Assembly (NCBI GenBank): GCA_041650805.1
Contig: JBAZKM010000017.1
Coordinates: forward strand, 1-26,065
Length of the DNA stretch: 26,065 bases
Source: Candidatus Omnitrophota bacterium
GTDB lineage: Bacteria; Omnitrophota; Gorgyraeia; 2-01-FULL-45-10
Reading direction: 5' to 3'
Within the stretch, counting starts at the first letter, position 1. Every line of letters begins with the position of its first letter. Of this stretch, positions 7,701 through 15,278 are shown one piece after another. The translations under genes and the position numbers were made by a program. The notes beneath the pieces were generated by a model. It was not told the origin of the DNA, searched no databases, and saw only the letters and a list, made by a program, of their open reading frames with translations.

Positions 7701-8885
7701 CTACTTATCCTGCAACGCATCTATGCCCGGCAGTCCGCGGCCTTCCAGGTACTCAAGAGACGCCCCGCCGCCGGTCGATATGTGGGTCATCTTCTTTTCC
7801 AGCTTGAACTTCGATATTGCTGCCGCCGTATCGCCGCCGCCTATTATCGTTGTGGCCCCTTTAAGGTTGGCCAGGAATCTCCCGATCTCCTCTGTGCCCT
7901 TGGCAAACTTATCCATCTCGAACACCCCGAGAGGGCCGTTCCATACGACGGTCTTTGCGCCCTTGAGATTATCCTTGAATATCTTTACCGTCTTCGGTCC
8001 TATATCCAGACCCATCCAGCCGTCAGGTATATCCTCTCCGACCATCCTCACATTGGCAAGCGCATCGAACTTATCGGCGATGACGTTATCTACGGGAAGG
8101 ACCATGGGGATATTCTTCTTCGCCGCCTTATCGAGGGCCGCCTTGGCTGTTTCGAAGCCGTCCTTGTCCAGCTTTGACGAGCCGATCGTCTTCCCCTTTG
8201 CCTTCAGGAATGTATAGGCCATACCGCCGCCTATCAGCAGGACATCCACTTTATCGAGCAGGTTGTCTATCACCTTTATCTTGTCCTTGACCTTTGCGCC
8301 GCCCAGTATAGCGACGAACGGCCTCTTAGGGTCGGAGACGGCGTTACCGAGGTACTCTATCTCTTTCTCCAAAAGGAACCCGGCTGCGGAGGGCAGGTAT
8401 TTCGTTACGCCCTCCGTTGAGGCATGGGCCCTGTGGGCCGTGCCGAAAGCGTCATTTATGAAGATCTCGCCCAGCGAGGCAAGCTCCGCGGCAAAACCGG
8501 CATCGTTGGCCTCTTCCTCCGCATGGAACCTCAGGTTCTCCAGGAGTATGATATCATTCTCTTTCATGGCCAGGACCGTCTTCTTGACTTCCGGGCCTAT
8601 GCAATCCTTGAGCGCCGTGACGGGCCTCTCCAGAAGCTCTCCCAGCCGCTTCGCAACAGGGGCAAGGCGCATCTTCTCGACGACCTTGCCGTCCGGCCTT
8701 CCTAAGTGGCTCATCAATATGACCTTAGCGCCTTTATCGAGGGCATATTTAATGGTTGGGATGCTGGCCCTTATCCTGATATCGTCGGTTATCTTAAGAT
8801 TATCGTCCAGGGGCACGTTGAAATCGACCCGTATCAATACACGTTTCCCCTTCAGGTCCATATCCTTTATCGTCTTCTTCGCCAT
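7701..8885 (-). CDS. pgk: Phosphoglycerate kinase
   Basis: This enzyme moves the phosphoryl group of 1,3-bisphosphoglycerate to ADP, the first ATP-yielding step of glycolysis. The 394-residue length is normal. Visible motifs include RVDFNVPLDD (family signature), LMSHLGRPDG, the hinge region and the C-terminal nucleotide site GGGDTAAAISKF. A strong Shine-Dalgarno (GGAGAGG) precedes the ATG. It is the first gene of a ten-gene operon running into an ABC importer, driven by a consensus promoter just upstream. Confidence 0.98.
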   Translation of the reverse strand: MAKKTIKDMDLKGKRVLIRVDFNVPLDDNLKITDDIRIRASIPTIKYALDKGAKVILMSHLGRPDGKVVEKMRLAPVAKRLGELLERPVTALKDCIGPEVKKTVLAMKENDIILLENLRFHAEEEANDAGFAAELASLGEIFINDAFGTAHRAHASTEGVTKYLPSAAGFLLEKEIEYLGNAVSDPKRPFVAILGGAKVKDKIKVIDNLLDKVDVLLIGGGMAYTFLKAKGKTIGSSKLDKDGFETAKAALDKAAKKNIPMVLPVDNVIADKFDALANVRMVGEDIPDGWMGLDIGPKTVKIFKDNLKGAKTVVWNGPLGVFEMDKFAKGTEEIGRFLANLKGATTIIGGGDTAAAISKFKLEKKMTHISTGGGASLEYLEGRGLPGIDALQDK

Positions 8886-8918
8886 ATCTTCCTCTCCTTA
8901 ATATAGTAAGAGTATTAA

Positions 8919-8947
8919 ATTATAATGGCCCCTCAGGGGATTGTCAA
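8919..8947 (-). promoter_or_regulatory. Consensus sigma-70 type promoter of pgk, with a palindrome in the spacer
   Basis: On the minus strand TTGACA (8947-8942) is followed by a 17-base spacer and TATAAT (8924-8919), both hexamers matching consensus exactly. The ATG is 33 bases further on, leaving room for the ribosome binding site. The spacer contains CCCCTGAGGGG (8929-8939), an inverted repeat that could be an operator. The -35 lies 11 bases past the end of the Ogg2 gene, so read-through from that operon is possible. Confidence 0.85.
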
Positions 8948-8958
8948 GAGAGAAAATT

Positions 8959-9645
8959 TTACTTGAAGACGAACCCTGTCTGGATGGACCAGAAGAGGAG
9001 GTCAAGTTCGGGCATCGGGATACGGATATCTCCGGCGAAGCGGCGCATCTTCTCCTCTATCTCCAGGTAGGTCTTCCGGGAGCCCAGCGAGGAAGGGATC
9101 CTCTGTATGACACCGTATCTTTTCAGGTTCTTCAGTATATGCCTGTCGAGTATGGCGATATCGTCTCCGAGGCCTATATTACGCAGGAAGTGGCTCGCCT
9201 CCTTGTAGCCCAGCCCCTTGACGTTCTCTACCAGCCATTCCCTTGTATCCTGTACGCGCCCCGGCTCGATCCGGCTCTTGATATCGAGCCGGCCTCCGGG
9301 TCCGGATGAGAATAGCCGGCGCGCCCCCACCAGGAATAAGGCCTTCTTATTATGGAATCTGACCTTGCCCCTGATCTTCGGCCTTACCTCGCGCGCGCCC
9401 CCTTTCAGGAGGAGCCCGGTATCTTTAAGCTCGCGTATCGCCCTGTCGCAGAGGACGGCATTGGCATTAGCCGTGAAGAGACAAAAACAGAGCTCCCCGA
9501 ATATATCTCTGTCCGGGCGTCCGCCGAGAGAGCGGAACTCCCCCAGGCGCCTCTTTATCTCGGCCTTTCTCTTATTATACTCTCCGGCTAAAAATTCTCT
9601 GTCACTCTTCATGGGATCGAAATATATCCTGGCGGGTCGTGTCAA
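8959..9645 (-). CDS. ogg: N-glycosylase/DNA lyase, archaeal-type Ogg2
   Basis: This enzyme removes 8-oxoguanine from DNA and cleaves the abasic site. The HhH-GPD core is visible: VKGLGYKEASHFLRNIG carries the catalytic lysine (K148), and AILDRHILKNL the aspartate (D167). Their spacing of 19 residues matches the Ogg2 family as known from Methanocaldococcus. The best start is TTG at 9645, overlapping the thioredoxin reductase stop as TTGA; an ATG at 9612 is possible but has no ribosome binding site. It is the last gene of the stress operon, where repair of oxidised guanine fits. Ogg2 is mostly archaeal or from anaerobes. Confidence 0.9.
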   Translation of the reverse strand: MTRPARIYFDPMKSDREFLAGEYNKRKAEIKRRLGEFRSLGGRPDRDIFGELCFCLFTANANAVLCDRAIRELKDTGLLLKGGAREVRPKIRGKVRFHNKKALFLVGARRLFSSGPGGRLDIKSRIEPGRVQDTREWLVENVKGLGYKEASHFLRNIGLGDDIAILDRHILKNLKRYGVIQRIPSSLGSRKTYLEIEEKMRRFAGDIRIPMPELDLLFWSIQTGFVFK

Positions 9646-10559
9646 CGGCTCTTATTAAGGTAGCGGAATGCCCCCAGAGCGGCCTTGGAGCCCTCGCCTG
9701 CGGCGATGACGATCTGTTTCTCCGGGACATCCGTTACGTCGCCGGCGGCGAATATGCCCGGCACGCTCGTTTCGTTATATGAATTGACCTTTATCTCTCC
9801 GCGCTGGTTCTTCTCGACATCGGGAGCGATACCGGAATTGGGTATGAGGCCTATCTCCACGAATACGCCTTCGACCGGGACCGTCTCTTCCCTGCCGCCG
9901 CGCCTTATTTTTATGCCGTTCACGAACTTCTCTCCCGTGACGGCCGTAACTTTCGTGTCGTTCAGTATCCTGGCGATCGGGCTGGCCTCGACCTTATCCT
10001 TCATCACGGCATCGCCCGTCAGGGCGGGCGCTATATTGACCACGTGGACGAACTTCGCTATCTTGATCAGCTGAAGCGCCGCGTCCAGGGCGGAGTTACC
10101 GCCGCCTATCACGGCGACATCCTTTCCGGAAAAGAGCGGCCCGTCGCACGTAGCGCAGTAGGTGAGCCCCCTGTTCTTGAACTCCCTCTCTCCGGGCACG
10201 CCGAGCTCGCGCGACTTCTTCCCGGACGCTATGATGACCGTCTTCGCCTCATACGTCCCCTTACCGGTCCTGACCGAGACCGTGGGGCCGGTCTTCTTAA
10301 CCTCGATCACCCTCTCCCCTTCTTTCAGCTCGACGTTATAGCGGCGCATGTGCTCTTCGAACTTGTTGACGAGATCGGGACCGGTTATGAACTGGTATCC
10401 GGTGTAATTTTCGATATCTCCGCTCCATCCCGTCTGGCCGCCTATATCCTCGCTTATGACCATGAAATCAAGTTTTTTTCTCGCGGCGTATACGCTTGCG
10501 GTTATGCCGGCAGGTCCCGCGCCGGCTATTATGAGGTCCAGTATCTTCTTCTCTGCCAT
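9642..10559 (-). CDS. trxB: Thioredoxin reductase-like flavoprotein, probably NADH-dependent
   Basis: This FAD enzyme reduces a thioredoxin or glutaredoxin-like partner. FAD motif GAGPAG (13-18), the redox pair CATC (C135, C138) and C-terminal GIFAAGDVTD are present; 305 residues is normal. In NADPH-using enzymes the nucleotide domain carries HRR-x3-R; here the motif GGGNSALDAALQL is followed by VVNIAPALTGDAVMKDK, which resembles the NADH-using domain of AhpF. I infer a preference for NADH. The glutaredoxin-like protein two genes upstream is a natural partner. Confidence 0.92.
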   Translation of the reverse strand: MAEKKILDLIIAGAGPAGITASVYAARKKLDFMVISEDIGGQTGWSGDIENYTGYQFITGPDLVNKFEEHMRRYNVELKEGERVIEVKKTGPTVSVRTGKGTYEAKTVIIASGKKSRELGVPGEREFKNRGLTYCATCDGPLFSGKDVAVIGGGNSALDAALQLIKIAKFVHVVNIAPALTGDAVMKDKVEASPIARILNDTKVTAVTGEKFVNGIKIRRGGREETVPVEGVFVEIGLIPNSGIAPDVEKNQRGEIKVNSYNETSVPGIFAAGDVTDVPEKQIVIAAGEGSKAALGAFRYLNKSR

Positions 10560-10574
10560 GATCTGTGCCTTGTG

Positions 10575-11204
10575 TTATAAACGCGAAGCTGTCTCCCGCG
10601 CCTTTGACCGGGCTTCCGATATCTTCGCCTTGCATACGTCCGGTCCGAGCGCGTCCATCGGCTCGGCATTGATAAAGGTCATGTCGCTGATCCCCGCAAA
10701 ACCGAACGCCGTCTTAAGGTACGGCTCCTGTAGATCATAAGCGCGCGCCGGGCTGGAAGGGCCGTAGTCGCCTCCGCGGCTCGTTATTACGACCATCTTC
10801 CTCCCCTTCACAAGCCCCTCCGCGCCCTTATCGGTATATCTGAAGAGATACCTGGGTTGGAGGATCACATCTATATATTGTTTGAGGGTGTACGGGATAC
10901 TGAAATTCCACATTGGGGTAGAGACGAGATAGATGTCGGCGGCAAGGAAGCGTTCGATATGCCTCTCTACCTCCTTCCATGCGGTCTTGAGCTTTCCCGT
11001 GAGGTCACGGCCGCCGAGCAGGACATACTTACCTTCAACGACCTGTACGGTGAGTGACGGGAGCTTTTCCGTAGAAACGTTCAGTTCATCTACGGCGCAG
11101 TCCGGATACTTTTTCTTCAGCTCTTCCAGGAATACTGCGGATACCTTGAGCGTGCGCGAATCGGCTCCCCGAGGCGTAGCTATTATGTGCAGTAATCTTT
11201 TCAC
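10575..11204 (-). CDS. azoR: FMN-dependent NADH-azoreductase / quinone reductase-like flavodoxin-fold protein
   Basis: This protein belongs to the flavodoxin-like fold family of AzoR and NQO-type reductases. The FMN-contact motifs PMWNFSIPYTLKQYID and TSRGGDYG are present, and the 209-residue length fits. Such enzymes transfer two electrons from NAD(P)H to quinones, azo dyes or similar electrophiles and often protect against thiol stress. The start is GTG at 11204 with GGGAGG nine bases upstream. It lies 25 bases after the glutaredoxin-like gene and 15 before the thioredoxin reductase gene. The natural substrate is unknown. Confidence 0.9.
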   Translation of the reverse strand: MKRLLHIIATPRGADSRTLKVSAVFLEELKKKYPDCAVDELNVSTEKLPSLTVQVVEGKYVLLGGRDLTGKLKTAWKEVERHIERFLAADIYLVSTPMWNFSIPYTLKQYIDVILQPRYLFRYTDKGAEGLVKGRKMVVITSRGGDYGPSSPARAYDLQEPYLKTAFGFAGISDMTFINAEPMDALGPDVCKAKISEARSKARETASRL

Positions 11205-11229
11205 AGGCCCAGTCCTCCCATCCGATGCC

Positions 11230-11466
11230 CTATATCCCCAATGCCTCTTTTATCCGTTCCTTATCGAACCCTACTATGATATCGCCCTCTATATCGATCA
11301 CCGGCACCCCCATCTGCCCCGATCTCCTCATCATCTCCTGGGCCTTCTCCGGATCTTCGGATACGTCGATATCCTCGAATACTACATTATTATCTTTAAG
11401 GAACTGCTTGGCGCGTATACAGAAAGGGCAGGTCGATGTCGAATAGACCGTCACTTTTTTTGCCAT
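11230..11466 (-). CDS. Glutaredoxin-like thiol-disulfide carrier
   Basis: This is a 78-residue single thioredoxin-fold domain with the active site TCPFC (C13, C16) and the cis-proline motif GVPVIDIEG. Small proteins of this kind (glutaredoxin or NrdH-like) shuttle electrons from a flavoprotein reductase to targets such as peroxidases or ribonucleotide reductase. The thioredoxin reductase two genes downstream is its likely reductant. The start ATG is 4 bases after the HAD gene stops. Confidence 0.92.
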   Translation of the reverse strand: MAKKVTVYSTSTCPFCIRAKQFLKDNNVVFEDIDVSEDPEKAQEMMRRSGQMGVPVIDIEGDIIVGFDKERIKEALGI

Positions 11467-11470
11467 ATCT

Positions 11471-12121
11471 TCACCTCACTATATTTTTTAACTCTATCAT
11501 GTCGTCTATAACGTAATCCGGCCTGAGCGGCTCGACGTCCTCCCTCTTCCCCAGGCCGTACGTCACCCAGCATGTCCTTATACCGGCATTCTTCCCGGTA
11601 TTTATGTCTATGGCCATGTCGCCTATGATCATGGCCTTATCTTTATCCGTCGCAGTACCGGAAAATAACCTCTCCAGTATGCACGCCGACGGCTTCATGC
11701 AGCTTTCATCGTCGCCGCCTATGATATCCTCGAAGTGGGCCCGGATGCCCAGTTTGCCAAGCGTCACATCCGCAAAGCGCGCATACCTGTTGGTCAGGAT
11801 AAATTTCCTCTTGCCCTTAAAATGCTCGAGCACCTCTTTAACGTGCGGATAGAGCTTCGAGGTATCGGCCGGGTGTTCCAGGTAATAACCGCTGAATGCC
11901 TCGAGCACCCGTCCCGCCATATCCTGGCGGCTCTCCCCCAGGCACTTCCTGACAAGGTCGCTTACTCCGGTGCCTATATGCGCCGTGATCTCGGCGGGCT
12001 CTTTTTTAGGAAGGCCTGCCGAGGCCAGGGCAAAGTTCATCGCGTTGGCGATATCAAGGCGCGAATCAACGAGCGTCCCGTCTACGTCGAAGAGCAGGAC
12101 CTCGCACGCTGTAAGGGCCAT
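11471..12121 (-). CDS. HAD-family phosphatase, phosphoglycolate phosphatase-like
   Basis: This 216-residue protein is a HAD hydrolase with a helical cap. Motif I is FDVDGTLVDS with the nucleophile aspartate D12 and D14; motif II is ILTNRY; motif IV is IIGDMAIDI. It resembles Gph, which removes 2-phosphoglycolate, a product of oxidative DNA damage, and that would suit an operon containing Ogg2, but substrate prediction in this family is weak. The ATG directly follows the stop of the ferritin-like gene. Confidence 0.85.
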   Translation of the reverse strand: MALTACEVLLFDVDGTLVDSRLDIANAMNFALASAGLPKKEPAEITAHIGTGVSDLVRKCLGESRQDMAGRVLEAFSGYYLEHPADTSKLYPHVKEVLEHFKGKRKFILTNRYARFADVTLGKLGIRAHFEDIIGGDDESCMKPSACILERLFSGTATDKDKAMIIGDMAIDINTGKNAGIRTCWVTYGLGKREDVEPLRPDYVIDDMIELKNIVR

Positions 12122-12604
12122 CTAACCTTTAAGGTTCTCGAACATCTCCTCGTGGCCGATCTCTTCGCCCATGATGTGCGTAGCCAGCTGGTATGTATCG
12201 TGGTCTTTGCCGAAGGTCTTCTTCGCGATCTTGTTATATACCTCGATCGCGCCCGCCTCGGCCGTCGTCACGATCTTTATTATTGCATCGTAGTCGGCAA
12301 GGTCCTTCATCACGCCCGGGTACGGCGCGTTCGCGTTCTTGGCAAGGTCGCTTATGTTATTTACCGGAAGGCCTCCAAGCTCGATGATCCTTTCGGCCAG
12401 CTCCTGGGCATGCTCGAGCTCGTCCTTTGCTATCTTATTGAGGAATTCCGCCATATCCTCATACCCTTTACCCTCTACCGCCTGTGCCATGTACCACCAT
12501 GCGTAATAGGCGAGCCATTCGTCGCAATACGCCTTATTCAGGTCCTTTATCAGGTCCTTCAGGTTGACCTCTGCGCCTGCTATCTCTCTCGACTTCTTTC
12601 CCAT
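12122..12604 (-). CDS. Ferritin-like diiron protein (Dps-like/bacterioferritin-like)
   Basis: This 160-residue four-helix protein has the diiron ligand pattern E29, E62-x2-H65, E116 and E148-x2-H151. It lacks a rubredoxin domain, so it is not a classical rubrerythrin; it fits the ferritin, Dps-like or bacterioferritin-like group. Its likely job is to oxidise and store Fe(II), with consumption of peroxide or O2, limiting Fenton chemistry. It sits 20 bases after the flavodiiron gene. Whether it forms a 12- or 24-mer cannot be told. Confidence 0.88.
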   Translation of the reverse strand: MGKKSREIAGAEVNLKDLIKDLNKAYCDEWLAYYAWWYMAQAVEGKGYEDMAEFLNKIAKDELEHAQELAERIIELGGLPVNNISDLAKNANAPYPGVMKDLADYDAIIKIVTTAEAGAIEVYNKIAKKTFGKDHDTYQLATHIMGEEIGHEEMFENLKG

Positions 12605-12624
12605 ATCCTACCCCTTTCTTTTTT

Positions 12625-13809
12625 TTACAGCTTCTTTCCGAACTCCAGGCCGTACTCGTAACACCGTTTCCGCTCGCCTTCATCAGGGACATATTTACAG
12701 GATAATAAAGGCTGCGCTATCTCCATTCCCCCCTCTTTAAGCCCCTTCTCTACATTCTCCGCCGCGCCGCCGCCCCAACCGTACGAACCGAACGCCGCAG
12801 CGATCCTGTTCTTCGGCTTCAGCCCCTTCAGAAGCTCCAGAAAACCGGCTATCGCCGGAAGCATATCGTTATCGTGCGTTGACGACCCTATGAGATATCC
12901 TTTGGCATCCAGCATCCGGCCTATCACTTCCGTGCGGTCGGAGGCGTTTATGTCGAAGAGCTTGACGTCGACGCCGGCGTCTGCGATGCCCTCCGCGATG
13001 AGCCGGGCCATCTTCTCGGTGGAGCCCCACATCGTCTCGTACACTATCACCGCCTTCTTCTTCGTCTCGTTCCTGGCCCATGAGATGTATGCCTTCACTA
13101 TCTTCATGGGGTCCTTGCGCCATATTATACCGTGGCTCGGCGCTATCATATCGAACGGGATATCCATCTTCTGTATATCCTCGATCTTTTTCAGTATCAC
13201 GGAGCTGAGCGGCAACAGTATATTGGCGTAATATTTCGCGGCCTCGTCCATCAGCTCTGCCTCGCTCACCTCGTCGTCGAACCTCTCGCTTGTAGCGTAA
13301 TGCTGGCCGAAAGCGTCGTTGGGCAGGAGGAGCGACTCTTCGCGGCAGTAGGTGAACATGCTGTCGGGCCAGTGTATCATCGGCGCCTCGATAAAGCTCA
13401 ATGTACGCCTGCCGAGCTTAAGCTTATCGCCTGTCTTCACGGTCTGAAAATCCCAATTCTCGTAATAGTTTCGATACAGGCCCTCCTTGCACTTCGCCGT
13501 CCCGTATACCTTTGCCTTCGGACAGAGCTTCATCAGGGCCGGCATGGCGCCGGAATGGTCCGTCTCGACATGGTTGGCTATCACGTAATCGATCTTCCCG
13601 GGAGGCACTATCTCCCCTATCTTCCTTATCATCTCGTCCGCGAACGGGCCGTAAACGGTATCGACCAGCGTTATCTTATCGTCGATTATGAGATACGCGT
13701 TGTAGGTAGAGCCGCGCCGGGTCGTATAAGTGTGGCCGTGGAAATTCTTCACGTTCCAATCGACGACGCCTACCCAATAGATGCCTTTCTTTATTTCACA
13801 GGGCCTCAT
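12625..13809 (-). CDS. fprA: Flavodiiron protein (O2/NO reductase)
   Basis: This 394-residue cytoplasmic protein has an N-terminal metallo-beta-lactamase-like diiron domain and a C-terminal flavodoxin domain (from about 254). The diiron ligands are all visible with canonical spacing: H80-x-E82-x-D84-H85, H146, D165 and H226. The flavodoxin starts IVYETMWGSTEKMA. It reduces O2 to water and/or NO to N2O with electrons delivered by rubredoxin. The gene 6 bases upstream encodes the flavin reductase-rubredoxin fusion, the known partner arrangement (Hrb/FprA of Moorella). Confidence 0.96.
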   Translation of the reverse strand: MRPCEIKKGIYWVGVVDWNVKNFHGHTYTTRRGSTYNAYLIIDDKITLVDTVYGPFADEMIRKIGEIVPPGKIDYVIANHVETDHSGAMPALMKLCPKAKVYGTAKCKEGLYRNYYENWDFQTVKTGDKLKLGRRTLSFIEAPMIHWPDSMFTYCREESLLLPNDAFGQHYATSERFDDEVSEAELMDEAAKYYANILLPLSSVILKKIEDIQKMDIPFDMIAPSHGIIWRKDPMKIVKAYISWARNETKKKAVIVYETMWGSTEKMARLIAEGIADAGVDVKLFDINASDRTEVIGRMLDAKGYLIGSSTHDNDMLPAIAGFLELLKGLKPKNRIAAAFGSYGWGGGAAENVEKGLKEGGMEIAQPLLSCKYVPDEGERKRCYEYGLEFGKKL

Positions 13810-13815
13810 AAGCGA

Positions 13816-13977
13816 TCACCCCTCTTTCACGAACTGGCTCTTGTCGGCCCCGCATACCGGGCATACCCAGTTATCCGGGAGTTTCTCGAACGGCGTGCCG
13901 GGCGCAACGCCTCCGTCCGGGTCTCCCGTCGCGGGATCGTAGATATAGTTACAGACGACACAGCGGTATTTTTGCAT
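13816..13977 (-). CDS. Possible internally initiated free rubredoxin
   Basis: Within the Hrb gene and in frame, an ATG at 13977 is preceded by AAAGGAAAGGA, with the last GGA 7 bases upstream. The resulting 53-residue protein, starting MQKYRCVVCNYIYDP, would have the usual length and start of a stand-alone rubredoxin. Such a product could serve as electron donor for superoxide reductase, encoded upstream in the same operon. This is a hypothesis from start-site context only. Confidence 0.4.
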   Translation of the reverse strand: MQKYRCVVCNYIYDPATGDPDGGVAPGTPFEKLPDNWVCPVCGADKSQFVKEG

Positions 13978-14508
13978 GGTATTATCCTTTCCTTTTGTCT
14001 CCTCTCCTCTTATAAAGGTCGGGGCCGTATCCGGCGTCGTGCCGCGCTTGACCTGGTGATAGTAATCGTAGGTCATCGCCTTCCCCGCCTTCAGAACCTT
14101 GGACTCCGTCAATTCTCCCAGAAAGAGCGTATGGGTACCGCAATCCAGTTTTTTAATCACCTTCGCCTCTATATAACATAACGTATTGTCCAGCACGACC
14201 GGACAACCGGACGGAAGACGTATGAATTTAATATCCCTGAATTTATTCTCGCTTCGCCCTGTCTTGAAACCGAACCTTCCTATAAAAGACAGGGGCGTCT
14301 CTTCCGCGAGTATCGATATGCCGAAACGCGAACTTGACTCTATGAATTCGTGCGTCAGGTTCTTCTTATTTATGCTTATCGCTATCGTAACGGGATCGTT
14401 CGTTATCTGGAACACGGTATTGACTATCTGACCGTTGAGAAGATCGCCCTTATTGGAAGAGGCGATATACATCCCGTAATTTATATTATGAAGTACGTTG
14501 GGATCCAT
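13816..14508 (-). CDS. hrb: Flavin reductase-rubredoxin fusion (high molecular weight rubredoxin)
   Basis: The N-terminal ~160 residues form a flavin reductase-like FMN domain, and the last 53 residues form a complete rubredoxin (CVVCNYIY ... WVCPVCGADK). The 230-residue total equals that of Moorella Hrb, which passes electrons from NADH to flavodiiron protein. The linker (about 160-178) is charged. An internal ATG at 13977 begins the rubredoxin exactly where free rubredoxins start and has AAAGGA at suitable spacing. The gene ends 6 bases before fprA. Confidence 0.95.
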   Translation of the reverse strand: MDPNVLHNINYGMYIASSNKGDLLNGQIVNTVFQITNDPVTIAISINKKNLTHEFIESSSRFGISILAEETPLSFIGRFGFKTGRSENKFRDIKFIRLPSGCPVVLDNTLCYIEAKVIKKLDCGTHTLFLGELTESKVLKAGKAMTYDYYHQVKRGTTPDTAPTFIRGEETKGKDNTMQKYRCVVCNYIYDPATGDPDGGVAPGTPFEKLPDNWVCPVCGADKSQFVKEG

Positions 14509-14519
14509 AAATATGCGTA

Positions 14520-15059
14520 TTACCTTTTATACAACCCAGTAAGCTCTGCCCTGTCCAGGATATGCCCCTTCATGGCCTCTTCGACATCCTCTTTCCGGGC
14601 GCCCTCTCCCAGACCGATGCTATTGTCTAAGGCGTATATCTTGAATACGTACCGATGCGGCTTCCCCGGAGGCGGATACGGCCCGCCGTACCTGCCGGAA
14701 CCGTTCGAATCGTTGGTCCCCAGTTTCCCGGGAACGCTGTCTTCCTCTATCTCCGGGATGACCGGGATATCATATACGACCCAGTGGACCCATGTGCCTG
14801 CCGGCGCGTCAGGATCATCGACTATCAATGCCATGGTCTTCGTGCCACCCGGTATGCCGTTCACGATGAGCGGCGGATTTATGTCATCCCCTTCGCCGGT
14901 ATACTTTTCGGGTATCAAGGCGTTCTCTTTGAACGCCGGGCTCGTCAGCTTCATCTTATCCCCTCCTCCGGCTTCCGTATGATACATAAAAACGGAAGAG
15001 ACCAATACGAACGACAGGACCGATATTCTCCAAGCCATATTTTTACGCTCTTCGGCCAT
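14520..15059 (-). CDS. Exported PEBP family protein (YbhB/YbcL type)
   Basis: This phosphatidylethanolamine-binding-protein-like domain of about 150 residues follows an N-terminal signal sequence. Family motifs are VDDPDAPAGTWVHWVVYDIP and GPYPPPGKPHRYVFKIYAL. Bacterial members bind small anionic ligands, and their roles are poorly known. The start is uncertain: ATG 15059 (8 bases after the ferredoxin stop, weak AGCAGG site) or ATG 15038 (MAWRIS, a more typical signal-peptide start). It is the only exported protein in the stress operon, and its reason for being there is not clear. Confidence 0.88.
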   Translation of the reverse strand: MAEERKNMAWRISVLSFVLVSSVFMYHTEAGGGDKMKLTSPAFKENALIPEKYTGEGDDINPPLIVNGIPGGTKTMALIVDDPDAPAGTWVHWVVYDIPVIPEIEEDSVPGKLGTNDSNGSGRYGGPYPPPGKPHRYVFKIYALDNSIGLGEGARKEDVEEAMKGHILDRAELTGLYKR

Positions 15060-15067
15060 AACCTGCT

Positions 15068-15253
15068 TTAATTAAGCGTTATCGCGGTCACCGGACATTC
15101 ATCCGTGGCCTTTTTGCATGTCTCTTCGGCCCCTTTCGGGACGACGGCGACGAATGCTACCGCCTTATCGTCTTCCATCTTGAATACTTCGGGGCACGTG
15201 GCAACACAGAGCCCGCACCCTATGCATGTATCCGCATCGACTTTTGCCTTCAC
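15068..15253 (-). CDS. Single-cluster [4Fe-4S] ferredoxin
   Basis: This 61-residue protein carries C10-x2-C13-x2-C16 and C53-P as cluster ligands; C20 and C46 lie where Thermotoga- or Pyrococcus-type ferredoxins may form a disulfide. It starts at GTG 15253, with a purine-rich stretch upstream. Located 25 bases after the beta subunit of the 2-oxoacid oxidoreductase, it is the obvious acceptor of its low-potential electrons, which could then feed the stress enzymes or other pathways. Confidence 0.95.
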   Translation of the reverse strand: MKAKVDADTCIGCGLCVATCPEVFKMEDDKAVAFVAVVPKGAEETCKKATDECPVTAITLN

Positions 15254-15278
15254 TCTCGATCACCCCCCTCTCTTCGGT

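Noticed and set aside
9612..9645. ATG 9612 as the Ogg2 start
   Set aside because: No ribosome binding site precedes it, while TTG 9645 overlaps the upstream stop in the same coupled fashion as other pairs in the window; not fully excluded.
13132..14181. 349-residue plus-strand frame
   Set aside because: It lies antisense to the flavodiiron and Hrb genes, which have complete family motifs on the minus strand; composition-driven shadow.
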